Shown here piece after piece: positions 10,999-21,265 of a DNA stretch of 29,423 nt; position 1 is the stretch's first letter; each line of letters begins with the position of its first letter. Location of the stretch: positions 149,550-178,972 of the forward strand of contig CAJINV010000024.1 in the NCBI GenBank assembly GCA_905178155.1, read 5' to 3'. This DNA comes from Amoebophrya sp. A120. Its lineage: Eukaryota; Sar; Dinophyceae; Syndiniales; Amoebophryaceae. The position numbers were made by a program, and so were the translations under genes. Below the pieces are notes generated by a model that made no database searches, was not told the origin of the DNA, and worked only from the letters and a program-made list of their open reading frames with translations.

Positions 10999-11003
10999 AG
11001 AAC
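10999..11003. repeat. target-site duplication AGAAC, right copy
   Basis: AGAAC directly follows the right terminus (GGGGGCCATA) of the 9.3-kb element and repeats the five bases before its left terminus. Confidence 0.75.
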
Positions 11004-12717
11004 AATAAAGGAGCTCGTATCTCCTGTGGATACCAGAATCTTCAACATCAAGTGAGATCGCACACTGCTCAGGGGTTATACTTCTTAATGAACGAGCCAA
11101 AGTTGCTTTGTTTGCATTGATTTCCATCTCTGTCTAACTTTGGTCTAATATTATGGCTGTGTGTGCATAATTAGATATCCAAGACGAGGCTTCGTCATCC
11201 GAGAACTCTATATTAGTAATCTTTGGACTTGCTTATGTGTTAAAGTAATGCTGGATCCCATCACTGTGGTGTGGTCATCACACTTACAAGACTTAGATCC
11301 GACTAACCATTTTTCAAGGAAGTGGTGGCCCCTTCTGGTGACTGACAGGTCTCTACTGGGTACTGTGGATAATGATCAACAACACTTCTGCTCCGGTTTT
11401 TAGACGAGAACTGGAAGGACGACGGACTTTTGAACAACAAAAACTTCTCCAGGAGTGAAACTCAACGACAGCTGGAACAAGCCGCTCCTCGCCTTTATTT
11501 CGATCACCCGGGAGTCCAAGCTGGGAGGCGGCAGGTGTTCGGCTACTGGGGCTTTTGACGTTGTCTTACCTTGCCTCGCAGTAGCGGGTTGTCACTCTTG
11601 ATCATGGAAACTGAAATCGTACATACCCTTCGACCATTCGGGCGCCATCTACGTTCTTTCCACCTCTCAAAACAACAACAAGATCAGCTATATGCGCTAC
11701 TTGGTTTACCAAACTTCATATGTTCTTTTTTACTTTTGTTCGTTAACTTGTACTCTTAATCCACCTTTTTTACTTTTACTCAACTTTTACTCTTTCAGGA
11801 GGAAAGAACTGCACCAACACGTGGATACAGTTGTACTGCTACATGTAAATCCTACAATTCTTCACTCTACAACGCTGGAGGTGTAGTGTCCTTGAAGTAC
11901 AGACCTTTTCAGATGTGCCATAGTGCTTGATGCGAGTACTCCATGTATAATTAAATAAGGTTGTGGCTACTTCTACTTGAAAAAAACATACTCTTTTGCT
12001 CGTCGCAAAATCTTTCTGCTAGTCCCAAAAAATACGCCAGTCAAGGACCGGATCCCACCGTTTCCGTTCCACACAGCTTTTTTACATCAGTCGGTATGAT
12101 GCTAGATCTCGTCGAACTAAGTACTCGTTTCAAACTTCAATAGGTAAACAGATACTTCTTCATCAGGTACGGCGCGCGTGTCTCGGATGTCCCTCCCAGT
12201 AACAAAACAAGACAGCAATGGACATCATCTGGACAGGAGCACTACTTTACTCGTCAAACCAAACGCACGGGATCACAATCATATTTTCATACATCATATC
12301 AGCCCACTTCTACAGGTCTGATTTTGTTTTTGAGTCATTGTGGCGGCTTAAAATGTTGAAAAAGAGACACTACATAGCCTATCACTAAACCCAACCTAAG
12401 GACGAAGGCTTCACTGTGTGTCTCAAAAAATTTGAACTGATACTACTTCTTTACTATAATGATCAGGCTACTTCTTACTTTACTGTAATTCGTCTGCTGC
12501 TTTACATACAGCAGTTCCACTAGATGCACTTGCATTTCCAAGCAGGTTTGTTGCGCTGCGAGACTACGCGCAGCAACAACGAGACTCGCGCAAAGATCGT
12601 TCGTTAGCATTTTCCATACAACCGAGAACTCCTCTTTTTAATACTCAAGTCGTAGCCCGACCTCATCAATCTTTCCGTCGTCTACTGCCACTCCTCACCA
12701 ATTCTTGAGCTCCTTCG
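11004..12717. other. intergenic region, no gene seen
   Basis: AT-leaning sequence between the 9.3-kb element and the stop codon of the large minus-strand gene. The open frames are short (60-80 codons) and not protein-like. I see no long repeat, tRNA or rRNA. It presumably holds the 3' untranslated region of the large gene near 12.7 kb; I could not place a polyadenylation site. Confidence 0.5.
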
Positions 12718-13635
12718 TCAAGTCGCCTTCTCTTTCCGCGCAAGCGTCATGTGCACGCCGCGCTTTCGGACATCGGCAGACGCGGGTAGTTTTCCGCCGT
12801 AAACCAATGGCGCGACGTAGTGGAGGTAGATGTCCTCCACCACTCCCCGGAACATTTCCAGTACCCGCTTGCGCATTTTCTCATCGGGCTTTGGTTCCCC
12901 CTCGTCTACTGCATGCAGCAGCCCGTCCGGCGAGCATTTTTTTGGTCTGTCGATGGACAAACGCGAGAGCCCGGCCACCAAATTGTTCATCTCTCTGGTG
13001 CGGCAGTTGCGCGTGAGTTTTTCATCGACCTCCCACTTATCATCCCCGTCTCCGCGGCGCTGCACGCAGGCCGACTCGCCGTGCCCGGGATCTGGGCACA
13101 ACACGACCTGACGGTGGCCCTCCGGTGAACAAAACTCGGCCTCCAGGACATAATGCTCTCCTTCAACACGTATCTCGCAGGGTGAGAGCCCGTAGAACGC
13201 GACGCCGTTCGTAATGGCGCGCTCGGTTCCCGCATCAGCAGCTTTCCGCTGCACCTCCTCGGTGATGACGTCCACGAGGTGGGACCAGATCCCCGGTTCG
13301 CACGAGGTAGGGACCACCATCGTCATGTTGTTTGACTGCTGAAGATCAGTTTCCGAGAAACTACAGCACGACGGCTGCCGCTTTCCGACAGTGGTGCAGT
13401 GGCGCGCAGCCGAAGCTCCGTTATTGAGGCAGTAATACGACATACTGGATGTGGATGCTGGGTGTGGGACGTCTTGCTGCACCCGTATTTGGCTTGTCTT
13501 GCTTTGAGCGGTCGGTGCGGCCGAATCGGTACCAAGACTCAGATTTCGCATGGCGGGGTATCGCAATGAAACACCGTTTCCTCTCGCGGAATCATTCAAA
13601 GTCGAATCGGACAAATTTTTCGGGTCGTGCCTGGT
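12718..13635 (-). CDS. exon f2: C-terminal exon
   Basis: 305 codons and a TGA at 12720-12718. The acceptor is GCAAG|ACC; a nearby CTAG would break phase, just as at the equivalent junction in module 1. It contains several Cys residues (SYYCLN, QPSCCSF, EAEFCSPEGHRQVVLCPDPG) and a central globular-looking part (GIWSHLVDVITEEVQRKAAD, GVAFYGLSPCEIRVEGEHYV). The end (MRKRVLEMFRGVVEDIYLHY) is faintly like module part a, so a third, truncated module is possible but weakly supported. No family is recognised. Confidence 0.65.
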   Translation of the reverse strand, partial: TRHDPKNLSDSTLNDSARGNGVSLRYPAMRNLSLGTDSAAPTAQSKTSQIRVQQDVPHPASTSSMSYYCLNNGASAARHCTTVGKRQPSCCSFSETDLQQSNNMTMVVPTSCEPGIWSHLVDVITEEVQRKAADAGTERAITNGVAFYGLSPCEIRVEGEHYVLEAEFCSPEGHRQVVLCPDPGHGESACVQRRGDGDDKWEVDEKLTRNCRTREMNNLVAGLSRLSIDRPKKCSPDGLLHAVDEGEPKPDEKMRKRVLEMFRGVVEDIYLHYVAPLVYGGKLPASADVRKRGVHMTLARKEKAT

Positions 13636-16600
13636 CTTGCTAGATGAACATTTTTAAAAAGATAGAAGTCAATGCAAAAGACAATTCTTGGCCAAAGAAG
13701 TACGATGCACATGCATGTGCAAACAAGAAGGTCTTCAATGCAAAACTAGGTCCAGCAACTTGGTTCACAGAGCCGGCTTTAAAATCCGCGGGAAACAGCA
13801 CACAATTATTTCATTTGAATACGGACCCAAGACCGTGCATTGCGGTAACCTGCGTCTGCGCGATTGCGAACGCGGCGATGACAGCCAGAAGTGCTACAGC
13901 GGCAATGAACTTTTGCGGCGCCGCCCGTCTTTCCCACAGCCCTGCGAAATTCTGCGCGACCAGGTCTTTGATCTCTCGAAACTGTCCACGGCGAATGATT
14001 TGTGCCTGTGGCTCGTGGGTGACAAGGGACGTTTCTTCCGTCGGAGCAGCTTCCGCGGCCGGGGCCACAGGCAGACCAGGCGCAGGCCCGCTCTGGGTCT
14101 GAGCATCAATGCGAGTGGGCAGCCCAGACGAACCTGGGGCAGCTGAATCACTTTGCGTTTCGGCGTCAATGCAGTGCGGTGACCCAGGCGCAGCTAGTGC
14201 GAGTTCGCTCTGGGTCTGTGCGTCAATGCCCGTAGCTGTTGGCTCGCTCTGGGTATGTGCATGGACGCAGTGCGGAGCGTGGGCGCGCGAGCGTCGCTGT
14301 ACAACCTCTTCCTTCGGCAGAGGTGGACCTGCAGGCAAGCCATACCGCCCTAGTACGGTGTCCCGTGTCAGGCCGCGTCTTTTTACTTTTTTCTCCCGAA
14401 CGTCGTCGTGCTGACCACGATGTTGCCGCACTGAAAGCCTCCGCTGCCTAGATCCACTGCTTGTGGCGGCCGATCCAGTCCGCGTCGCGCGCGCCGATGG
14501 CCGTCGTGGTGGCGAAGGGGAGCGGGGGGCAGGCAATCCAGCCCGCGTCACGCGCGCCGATGGCCGTGGTGGTGGCGAAGGGGAGCGGGGCCGCCCGGAG
14601 AGCGGGGCCGCCGGGAGCGGGAGGCGGAGAGGGGAAAAGGGGAGGCGGACCTTTTCTGGCAGATCGATTAGACGTGAAGACGGGCTGGCCGAGGCCACGC
14701 GACGAGCAGGCAAGTCCTCGTCTGAAGTGCCCGATCTACGAGTGGACTTCCGAGCGGCCCTTCGGCTACGAAGGTACACCGGCCCAGTCCATAGCGACTG
14801 GTCCCGCAAGAGCTGTTGCATCCAATCCTCAGACCCCGAAGAATCAGCATCACTGCTGTCGCCGTCGCGCCCACCGTCGGAGCGAAAAGGGTGACCACCT
14901 GCAAAGGCATTTTATATCATTGTCACTGCCTCACCACTGCACCATGTTGAATTAGGTCCTTACAATCTAATAGCATTTTTGCATCTCGGCCGGGGAACGT
15001 GGTGTACCAACCAGATATTCACGACAAGACACCACGGGCTGACAGATCATGCATTGGTCAATAAACTTTTACAACAAAGATCAACGAAAGTGTCAGTTCT
15101 TACCTCGGCAAAACTGCCCAGGCTTCAGCGGAAAGCGAACCAACTCTAGTTCGGCTTTGTAGACAGGGGAAGGTGGATTTGGATATGGGGCCTCGTCTTC
15201 TGCTCCAGCTTGCTCCTCATCAAAAGGCCTCCACCCGGGCCTCAGGCGCGGCGGCAGAGTGCTCCTTAGCAACACTTCCACAAGCAATCGCCCCTGGTGT
15301 CGGAAAGCAAAAGTACCGGAGAGGTACTCGTACTCCTCTCCGCGCTGCTCGCGCAAGACTTCTCCCCGCTTCTCTGCTTCAATGACTCGGCGTAGATCAC
15401 ATCGCGAGACTTCTTCCCACGAAAGGTCCTGCTCCTGCTGACCGGCAGCTACTTGGTCGCGCAACCTGTCCCACCGTTTCCAACGTTTCCCACGTCTAGG
15501 GCCGTTGCTGTCATGCTGGGGTTCACGAACCTCCTCCCACAGCAACACCCGAAAAGCATCTGCCGGTTTGCTTCTCAATATCTTCACGTGGTCAGACCAC
15601 GCGGTCATACCACGTGACAAGACCAGGTCTGCCCAAACCTCGCCGCCCGTGCGGTTGGCATGCTGAACGTACCCTTCCAACGCGGCCGCACACCGCTTCT
15701 GCAGGTCCCCTACGGTGTCGTCACGCAGAACTGGAAACGCTCGGGACACCTCCGTCATGGGCCCATTCGCATGCAGCTGAGTTTTCAGGGTCACGTAGAA
15801 AAGCTTGCCGTTTTCTCGATGAGGAAGGTCCAACCGGGCTGTAGATGTTTTCGGAGAAGAAATTACACATGACGAGTATTATAGGCACAAACTGATATTT
15901 TTACTTCCGAGACTCGAGAGCGAGATAATATTGGTGCTACTATATTCTAATTCAAAACATGCGTGCTGCAATGCAAATCTGGCGGCATTTGGAGACTCGT
16001 GAGAACAGAGCAGGAATTATCCACACGTCCAGAAACGTGGGTAGTCTGTGGGTGTTCTTTTATCCAATGACTTACACAAAACCCAAACAATGATGGTACC
16101 AGGTGGGGTGCAAACATCTGCCGCGTCTCGAAACGCCTCGTCGATGTATATCGCCGGAAAGACAAAACGCTTCCCTGGAGCTCTGTACGCATTTTCATAC
16201 GCCGTCGAGTACATGACGTGGAGCAACCGACAATAGCGACTCTTCTTCTCGTCAAGGGAGGCTGCGTCTCCGGGGAGGTAGGTTTTTTCCCACTTTTCGA
16301 TTTCAGCTGCGGGTTTTTAGATCATCATGAAATGTTTATCGAAAAGAATTGAGGCGGCAGCATGGGGCCTGGCCGTCTATGTTGGGTGCCGACCTACTTG
16401 CACAAGTACGAAAACTCAAAAAAAATTGAAGTTGACGTGTCTACAATGCACGCGGAGCAACGTAAACAGGGCTACTTGTCAAGGGTGTCCGAATGCGAGA
16501 AAAATGGCGCCTCGCAAAGAAATCTACGCTGATATTATTTTTTTCCAAAATATATACCGACGCAGGCTGGTATCAGAACCATCTGTCTGGTTTCCACATA

Positions 16601-19600
16601 GATGTGCTGGTCCGGGCCCGTGTCGAAACCAAAGATCATGTTGGTGCAGCGCGTGACGCGGTCCTCCCACTCGTCTATCGGAAGTTTTTGTTGTCACACG
16701 GAAAGCCCCCACCTGACACCACTCATTTCACTTTTGCTGATCGGAGACATTCTTAAATTACATTGCAGTCCATCTTCCACAGTGCTGTGGCGAGGATCAA
16801 TATATTTATATTCCTAAAGTTTGTTGTTGTTCGCAATGCAAACCCCGTCTCTTTTTCTCATGAGCGCGGCTCTCGGTTGATTAGCTTTGGCCGTATTATC
16901 AGGTGCGTATCATCTTGTACAGCTGCATTCGTTTGGGTATGGGAGTCACTAACAATAGATGGTGTCCCAGCGGCTACATTTTTCCGTCTGATAAATCTGC
17001 GAGATAAGCAATTTCCCGGAGCACCTTTGTCGGACTGAATCCTTGGGCGTGCGTGAACCCTCCATTGTGCAAGGGCAAGTCCTCAAGGCGGGGACCCAGT
17101 TTAGAAATCAAGTGTCGCAAAATGCGTTCCGTGTCCATTAGGTATCCGCCCCTCCGCCTGCGGAGGTGGTTGCGAAAGGACAAGAAAAAGTTGTCGTACA
17201 GGTTTGTGCCGAGCTCCTGTTGCAGCCACTCCAAAGATGCGTTGGCTCTAGGGTCCGTCCTCTTCTGTTGTTCCTCGGATTCGGTACTAGATGAGCTACT
17301 GCTAGAACTGGTGGACGCGGAGCCAGAGTCTTCGTCATCACCGGACACCTCCGCAAGCTCTTCTGCGTCGAGCTCATCTGGAGCAGGCTCTGAAAAGCTA
17401 ATCTGCACGCTGCTGGCCTCCAACTTCTTTTCAGGAATTTCACGGTAACCCCCGATTGTCAATACGTCGGCTCGCTGCTCCCATTTTGTTTTGTCTGTAG
17501 AGTGTAGCCGAAGCCTGCTACCGCTCCGCGCGGAGGGAGGGTCGAACACCAGCGCCTTCTTCGCCCCTTCGCTTCCTGGCGATTTTGTTCGAGATCGCCG
17601 TACGGCCCTGCCAGAGTCGCGCTGGCTGACATTACTCAAGGTGGCTTTACTAGCACCACTGCGACCGGAAGACATTCCTGTCCTTGGCGGGCCTCCTGAA
17701 CTGCGGCCCGCGGTCCCTGTACTTCCTTGGGCTGCCTTTGGGAAAAGGGAGGCTGGAGGCTTGGTCAGCTGCCCAACCACCATGGTGGGGGCATTAGCAG
17801 TCTCCGCTGGTGTAGTGAGAGCTCGTTCCCGATTAAGAATGTCCGTTGTGCCGGCGAACATTTCTGCGATGCTTCCAATCGTGTCTCTTTTAGCTGCGAC
17901 GCGCCCACCAACATCCTCTGACGCAGGGGATTTCCTCCACGCCAAGATATTTTCAAACACGGCAGCAACGTGCACAGCCACGCCTCTACAACTACTGCCT
18001 TCTCCATTTTCGCTCGCAAGTAACGCGAGTTGGTGAAGCAGGGCACTGGCCACAAACAGCTTCCCCGGCGACAATTCTACGTCGCCGCGCTTCCAGGTTG
18101 CAATCGTCAAAACGCCGTCATTCTTTGCACTGCGGGCAATCAGGGCAAGCTGATTCCATATTTGTGTTGAAATCGAGAAGTCAAATGATCAATAAAAAGG
18201 ATACTGAACTCCTTAACCTTATGCAGTAGGATGGTCCAACAATAACAAAAAGGAAGTAATGATGCAAAAAACAAAAAAGGTGAACGCGCACACAGTGACA
18301 AGTTCATTTTTTCAGTATCACTATCAGATCAATCTAGGCCTAAAAAATAAAACTGGCAGGCAGTTCATCATAGTTAAAAGAACAACTGGTACGTAGTAGA
18401 CGAGCAGACTGCTCTTATCGTGGACTTAAACCAGTCTTAATAGTAACAGAATGCACTCAAGTCCAGCTGCAATGAAAGAGAACAGACAACTACAGCCTTG
18501 GCGAAATGAGACTGGAAAGTATATACCTGGTCGCCCTCCTCCTCCTGCAGCAACGGTTCCTGCCCTGCAAAGCGCTTCAGCCCACGAACAAAAAGATAGC
18601 TGTCTGTGAATAAGAGCCCCAGCCTTGGTGCTGCATTTGCAATGGCCATTCGGATACTTTCTCCGAAATCAAGCCTCTGCTGCCTTCGCGCCAGCTGCTT
18701 TCTGTTCCACCATCCGCCTACCTCTGATCCAGGTTTATCAGCCCCAACTACCACGACGCCCAAAAAGGTAAGCGATGCGTTCTCCTTGGGCCCAGGGCGC
18801 CGAGCTCCCGAGCTTTGTGCACCGCCTGACTGCGCCACAGAATGCCGACTGCGCGCAGCGCTGCCGCGAGATGATGGAGCCGTCTTTCTTTTGGCAGGGC
18901 CGGGCTTTCGTTTTCTGCCATCGCCGGGCTGATCATCGTCTTCATCATCGTCGGGCAAGAAGTCGTCTACTCCACCGTCATCATTACCATCCGAGAAGGA
19001 ACCTGTCATTATCGTGCTTTTGCAGTCTGTTAAGATTGTTTCCTGGCATATTTTGCCAGAAGCGGAGCCTTCTGTCGCATTGATTCTACCATAAAAACAC
19101 CATGCGGAGTCGAAGTCGACGTGCCTGCGACCTTGCAATGCAATTAAACAAAGCGTTTGACCACTACATGCATTGCGTCTAAAGCTACTAAATTCTAAGA
19201 AAGAAAATATCTGCGTCAGAATAAAAAAACATTTCACAACTAGGAATGTCGCAGGAAAAAGAGCACTGGCACAAACCTGGTTCTGGCACTGTTCCAAACC
19301 CAAGCCGCAAAGCCAGAAAGCGCGACTGAGGCTCGACGCTTCTCTCGAGAGCCAACTGCTCTGAGAATGCTTGTGTGAGGCCACGCCGAATTTTGGCCAT
19401 GCTAATCACCTGGTTTGCAGCTAGATTTGCTATTCCTGGTTCGAAAAAGGAGAAGCTTCTGCCGTCACCAAGAAGAATAGCCGGTGTGGTTATCTGACCT
19501 CCTGGCTGTGACGCGTACTCCGAGTGACGCTCAAACCGTGCCCTGGTGAGGTTTCCTGTAGACGGAAGCGGCACGTATCCCCGGATTCGATCCGCATTTT

Positions 19601-21265
19601 CCTTGTAGGCACGCAGTGCAGCACGGACTGGCAAATACACATTCTTGAAGCTTCGAGGCATAAAAATAGGGAAGGCCGGCACAATAACCAAGAAGTGCGG
19701 CCTTCTGGTCTCCTCTTGAGTATTCCCATTCCCGATGGACACACCAAGCTGCACAAATTCTACGTCCTGCGAAGGAGCATTGCCTGATATTTTTTGCTCG
19801 GTCACTTCGCTACATTTGTGCGGACAAATTACTTAATCCTTCGAAAATGTTCGAAGGCTACACAGAACGGTCATTATAGAAAAAAAGAATGAATAAAACG
19901 GAGCTTCGCTGTGCTTTTGCGACTACGAAGCAAAGCAAGAAATGTATGCGTATAGTGCTCAGGAGCGGGTCGCGTCTTCCACCTCTTTTGGGTGTTGAAA
20001 AGATACAACTACACGATCTAATCGCCGACTTGGACTTCTCTGGATCTTGACCTTCGCCTTTCCTCTACAGGCCTGAACGTCTATACGGCAGTAAGTACCA
20101 GTAGAAGAGCAGGGGTTCGGCACTAAGTTAGTGATAGCTTTGGGAAATACCAGAACGAGTACCTCCAACGGGTGCTGGTGCTGTGCTGGGGTCTTTGCAG
20201 ACGTCTTTTGCATTCTGGAGCGCCTTGAAAACGAAGGTGTTGGAATTGAGAATTTCCGCTCCGCGATCTTTTTTAAAAACGACCGTGCCGACATCAGTGG
20301 CCCCATCGGAGTCGCTACCTGTGCCGACGTACATGACATGCACAAGACGGCAATGCCGCAGTTTCTTTTTCCGCGCTTGCACCTCCACTGAGTCACTGCG
20401 TTTAATCTCCAACAGCAGCTCGCTTTTCCACTCTGCAAAACGGCTTGAATCATGAAGCGCATCATCTGTAGTGTAATAAAATTGAATTTCTTCCAAAAAT
20501 GCACTTGGTCATCTAGACAAAGACACTATCACTTCTCAGCTGGCACGCAGCGAGCACCACTACAACCAAAAAGACTAAGCGATACTATTTTTCGTCAACT
20601 TTGGTCTAAAAAGTTCTAAGTCTTGCAGTCCGGGTCAGAAAGATAAAAAACCAAAATCGGCGAAAGCACGCCGAATGAATAATACTCATGCAGGCAGGGA
20701 GCAGGATCATCTGCTGCGCTGCAATCGGAAAGTTGTCGTCGAATTTAATGATCATCTGGTGACATTCCGTAAGGGCGGCTTTCCACGACTCCTGCGGTGC
20801 CCATGCGCGTAGTCTCACGATGTTTCTGAGTACTCGCTCCGGCTGCACGTCAAGCCCATTGTCCCAAGGAACTAGCGCGTTTTCCATCTCTTCACCCTGC
20901 AACGACGCCAGTTCGTGGCCCAAGACTTCGAACAAATCGACCATGACTCTGTCGGCATCGGCAGAAGACAGGCCCAAGCCATTGTTGTTGCGCGACGCCC
21001 GTAGTGTTTCAGCCCTCAACCGATCAAAAACATTCATGTATGTTTCGCAGTTCGTGCACTTTCCTGTATGCCCTCTCCTTGCCAGAAGTTTCCATGATGA
21101 CGGTGTTGTGGAAGACCTTGCCTCACCCTGCCCGCCGGTGGGATCTGGACCGCTACCACGGAAGCCAGAGGACGACGACGCAAGCACGAATGTGCTTACC
21201 GAGGAGAAGCAAAAAAATGCCCCCCAGCATTTCCAAATACGAGGCACCGAGAAATAAGAGATCAT
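12718..21265 (-). CDS. large two-module protein gene (10 exons, about 2,014 residues), function unknown
   Basis: Not a family I recognise. The proposed exons are 21265-20686, 20465-20163, 19783-19277, 19002-18527, 18122-16980, 16684-16558, 16306-16100, 15838-15104, 14898-13850 and 13635-12718, totalling 6,045 nt in one frame. Every junction keeps phase. Residues 1-30 look like a signal peptide. A module of four parts (a, c, d, e) occurs twice: residues about 95-622, and about 925-1709. In the alignable parts the second copy is about 25-35% similar by eye, with matching intron phases (1, 1, 1, 0). Exon e2 ends with a probable membrane segment (FIAAVALLAVIAAFAIA). Linkers are Ser-, Glu- or Arg/Lys-rich. 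Because the tail of module 1 and the head of module 2 share one uninterrupted exon, I favour a single gene. The alternative is two adjacent paralogous genes, with the second starting inside 18122-16980. Confidence 0.6.
13850..14898 (-). CDS. exon e2: repetitive linker and membrane segment, second copy of module part e
   Basis: Acceptor CCTTTGCAG, donor ACGCAG|GTTACC, phase 1 to phase 0. It starts GHPFRSDGGRDGDSSDADSS, acidic like e1. A basic Ser/Pro/Arg region follows with two 21-residue repeats (RSPSPPPRPSARVTRAGLPA type), then REKKVKRRGL. Four copies of an (I)DAQTQSE-type repeat come next, and the exon ends in a probable transmembrane helix, KFIAAVALLAVIAAFAIAQT, preceded by WERRAAPQ. If the membrane call is right, the final exon lies on the opposite side of the membrane from the modules. 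Confidence 0.7.
14086..14275 (-). repeat. coding minisatellite: four (I)DAQTQSE-type repeats
   Basis: Four units of about 16-20 codons, each with (H/Q/E)TQS(E/D/G) after Ile/Val-His/Asp-Ala, separated by Ala/Pro/Gly-rich spacers. At DNA level the recurring words are cgctctgggt and gcgtcaatgc. It lies inside exon e2 and probably varies in copy number between strains (inference). Confidence 0.85.
14487..14590 (-). repeat. 63-bp direct repeat in exon e2
   Basis: Two copies of a block containing gcgcgccgatggccgt and ggtggcgaaggggagcgggg, offset by exactly 63 bp (21 codons), so the frame is kept. It encodes the paired Arg/Ser/Pro-rich repeats. Confidence 0.9.
15104..15838 (-). CDS. exon d2: second copy of module part d
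   Basis: Acceptor CATCTACAG, donor CCGAG|GTAAGA (full consensus), 245 codons, phase 1 at both ends. It encodes LDLPHRENGKLFYVTLKTQL and a helical segment (GDLQKRCAAALEGYVQHA). A charged Trp-rich stretch (RRGKRWKRWDRLRDQV) and LSWEEVSRCDLRRVIEAEKR follow. It ends in strands (GRLLVEVLLRST, ELELVRFPLKPGQFCRG). The terminal FPLKPG resembles FPLKHG at the end of gene Z exon 2, which ends in the same phase. The frame stays open four codons past the donor and then stops. Confidence 0.7.
16100..16306 (-). CDS. exon c2: second copy of module part c
   Basis: Acceptor AACCCGCAG, donor ACCTG|GTACCA, 69 codons, phase 1 at both ends. It encodes AEIEKWEKTYLPGDAASLDE, then KKSRYCRLLHVMYSTAYENA, then PAIYIDEAFRDAADVC. 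It is shorter than exon c1 by about 32 codons, with the alignable core in the middle and at the 3' end. Confidence 0.7.
16558..16684 (-). CDS. exon b2: end of module part a, split off by an extra intron
   Basis: Encodes LPIDEWEDRVTRCTNMIFGF and then ETRQMVLIPACVG; in copy 1 the equivalent residues (ESWKAALTECHQMI, QQMILLPACM) are continuous with exon a1. An in-frame TGA just upstream (about 16694-16696) shows the exon must begin after it. Phase and similarity are both kept if it begins at CTT (16684). The donor GTCG|GTATAT is at the same residue as the a1 donor. Confidence 0.55.
16980..18122 (-). CDS. exon f1/a2: module 1 tail, Ser-rich linker and second copy of module part a
   Basis: 381 codons. 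The acceptor is AAAG|AAT; the nearby GCAG at 18130-18133 would hit an in-frame TGA or break phase. The N-terminal part is helical (SPGKLFVASALLHQLALLAS, VAVHVAAVFENILAWRK). A long Ser/Thr/Pro/Arg-rich linker follows, then an acidic poly-Ser stretch (SASTSSSSSSSSTESEE). The C-terminal ~70 residues (DTERILRHLISKLGPRLEDL, PTKVLREIAYLADL) match exon a1 (DRVMVDLFEVLGHELASL, PERVLRNIVRLRAW). The exon is therefore the bridge between the two modules. Its apparent start codon at 18110 is TTG, so it is not a natural gene start. Confidence 0.65.
18527..19002 (-). CDS. exon e1: acidic/basic linker and first copy of module part e
   Basis: Acceptor TAATGACAG, donor GACCAG|GTATAT, phase 1 to phase 0. It begins GSFSDGNDDGGVDDF, followed by a run of Asp/Glu. 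A strongly basic stretch (GRKRKPGPAKRK) then resembles a bipartite nuclear localisation signal, and a Ser/Arg-rich linker follows. The C-terminal half looks globular, with LTFLGVVVVGADKPGSEVGG and LGLLFTDSYLFVRGLKRF. The start matches exon e2 (GHPFRSDGGRDGDSSDADSS) in phase and acidic Ser/Gly character. Confidence 0.65.
19277..19783 (-). CDS. exon d1: first copy of module part d
   Basis: Acceptor AAATATCAG, donor ACCAG|GTTTGT, 169 codons, phase 1 at both ends. It contains a hydrophobic stretch (PHFLVIVPAFPIFMP) that could be a buried strand or short membrane-associated segment, then VYLPVRAALRAYKENADRIR. It ends SRFLALRLGFGTVPEPG, which loosely matches the end of exon d2 (ELELVRFPLKPG). Similarity between d1 and d2 is otherwise weak, so homology rests mainly on position and phase. 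Confidence 0.65.
20163..20465 (-). CDS. exon c1: first copy of module part c
   Basis: Acceptor TTACACTACAG, donor GGAG|GTACTC, phase 1 to phase 1, 101 codons. The landmark is KKKLRHCRLVHVMYVGTGSD, followed by FVFKALQNAKDVC. Exon c2 has KKSRYCRLLHVMYSTA and AIYIDEAFRDAADVC at the same spacing from its 3' end, which is what first showed the two modules to be related. The preceding intron is 220 bp. Confidence 0.7.
20686..21265 (-). CDS. exon a1: signal peptide and first copy of module part a
   Basis: Starts at the ATG at 21265, chosen because residues 1-30 have a hydrophobic core (WGAFFCFSSVSTFVLASS) typical of a secretion signal. A Gly/Ser-rich linker follows, then a helical segment with CETYMNVFDRLR and PERVLRNIVRLRAW, and finally W...LTECHQMI and QQMILLPACM. 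The donor is ATGA|GTATTA in phase 1, at the same residue as the module-2 donor at 16557. An alternative 5' end is an overlapping frame starting at 21428 that could splice at GTAAGC near 21200. Confidence 0.6.

Noticed and set aside
13612-13614. TTG start for a stand-alone gene at 13614
   Set aside because: No ATG is near; the frame is open back to an acceptor at 13636 that continues the phase of the preceding exon.
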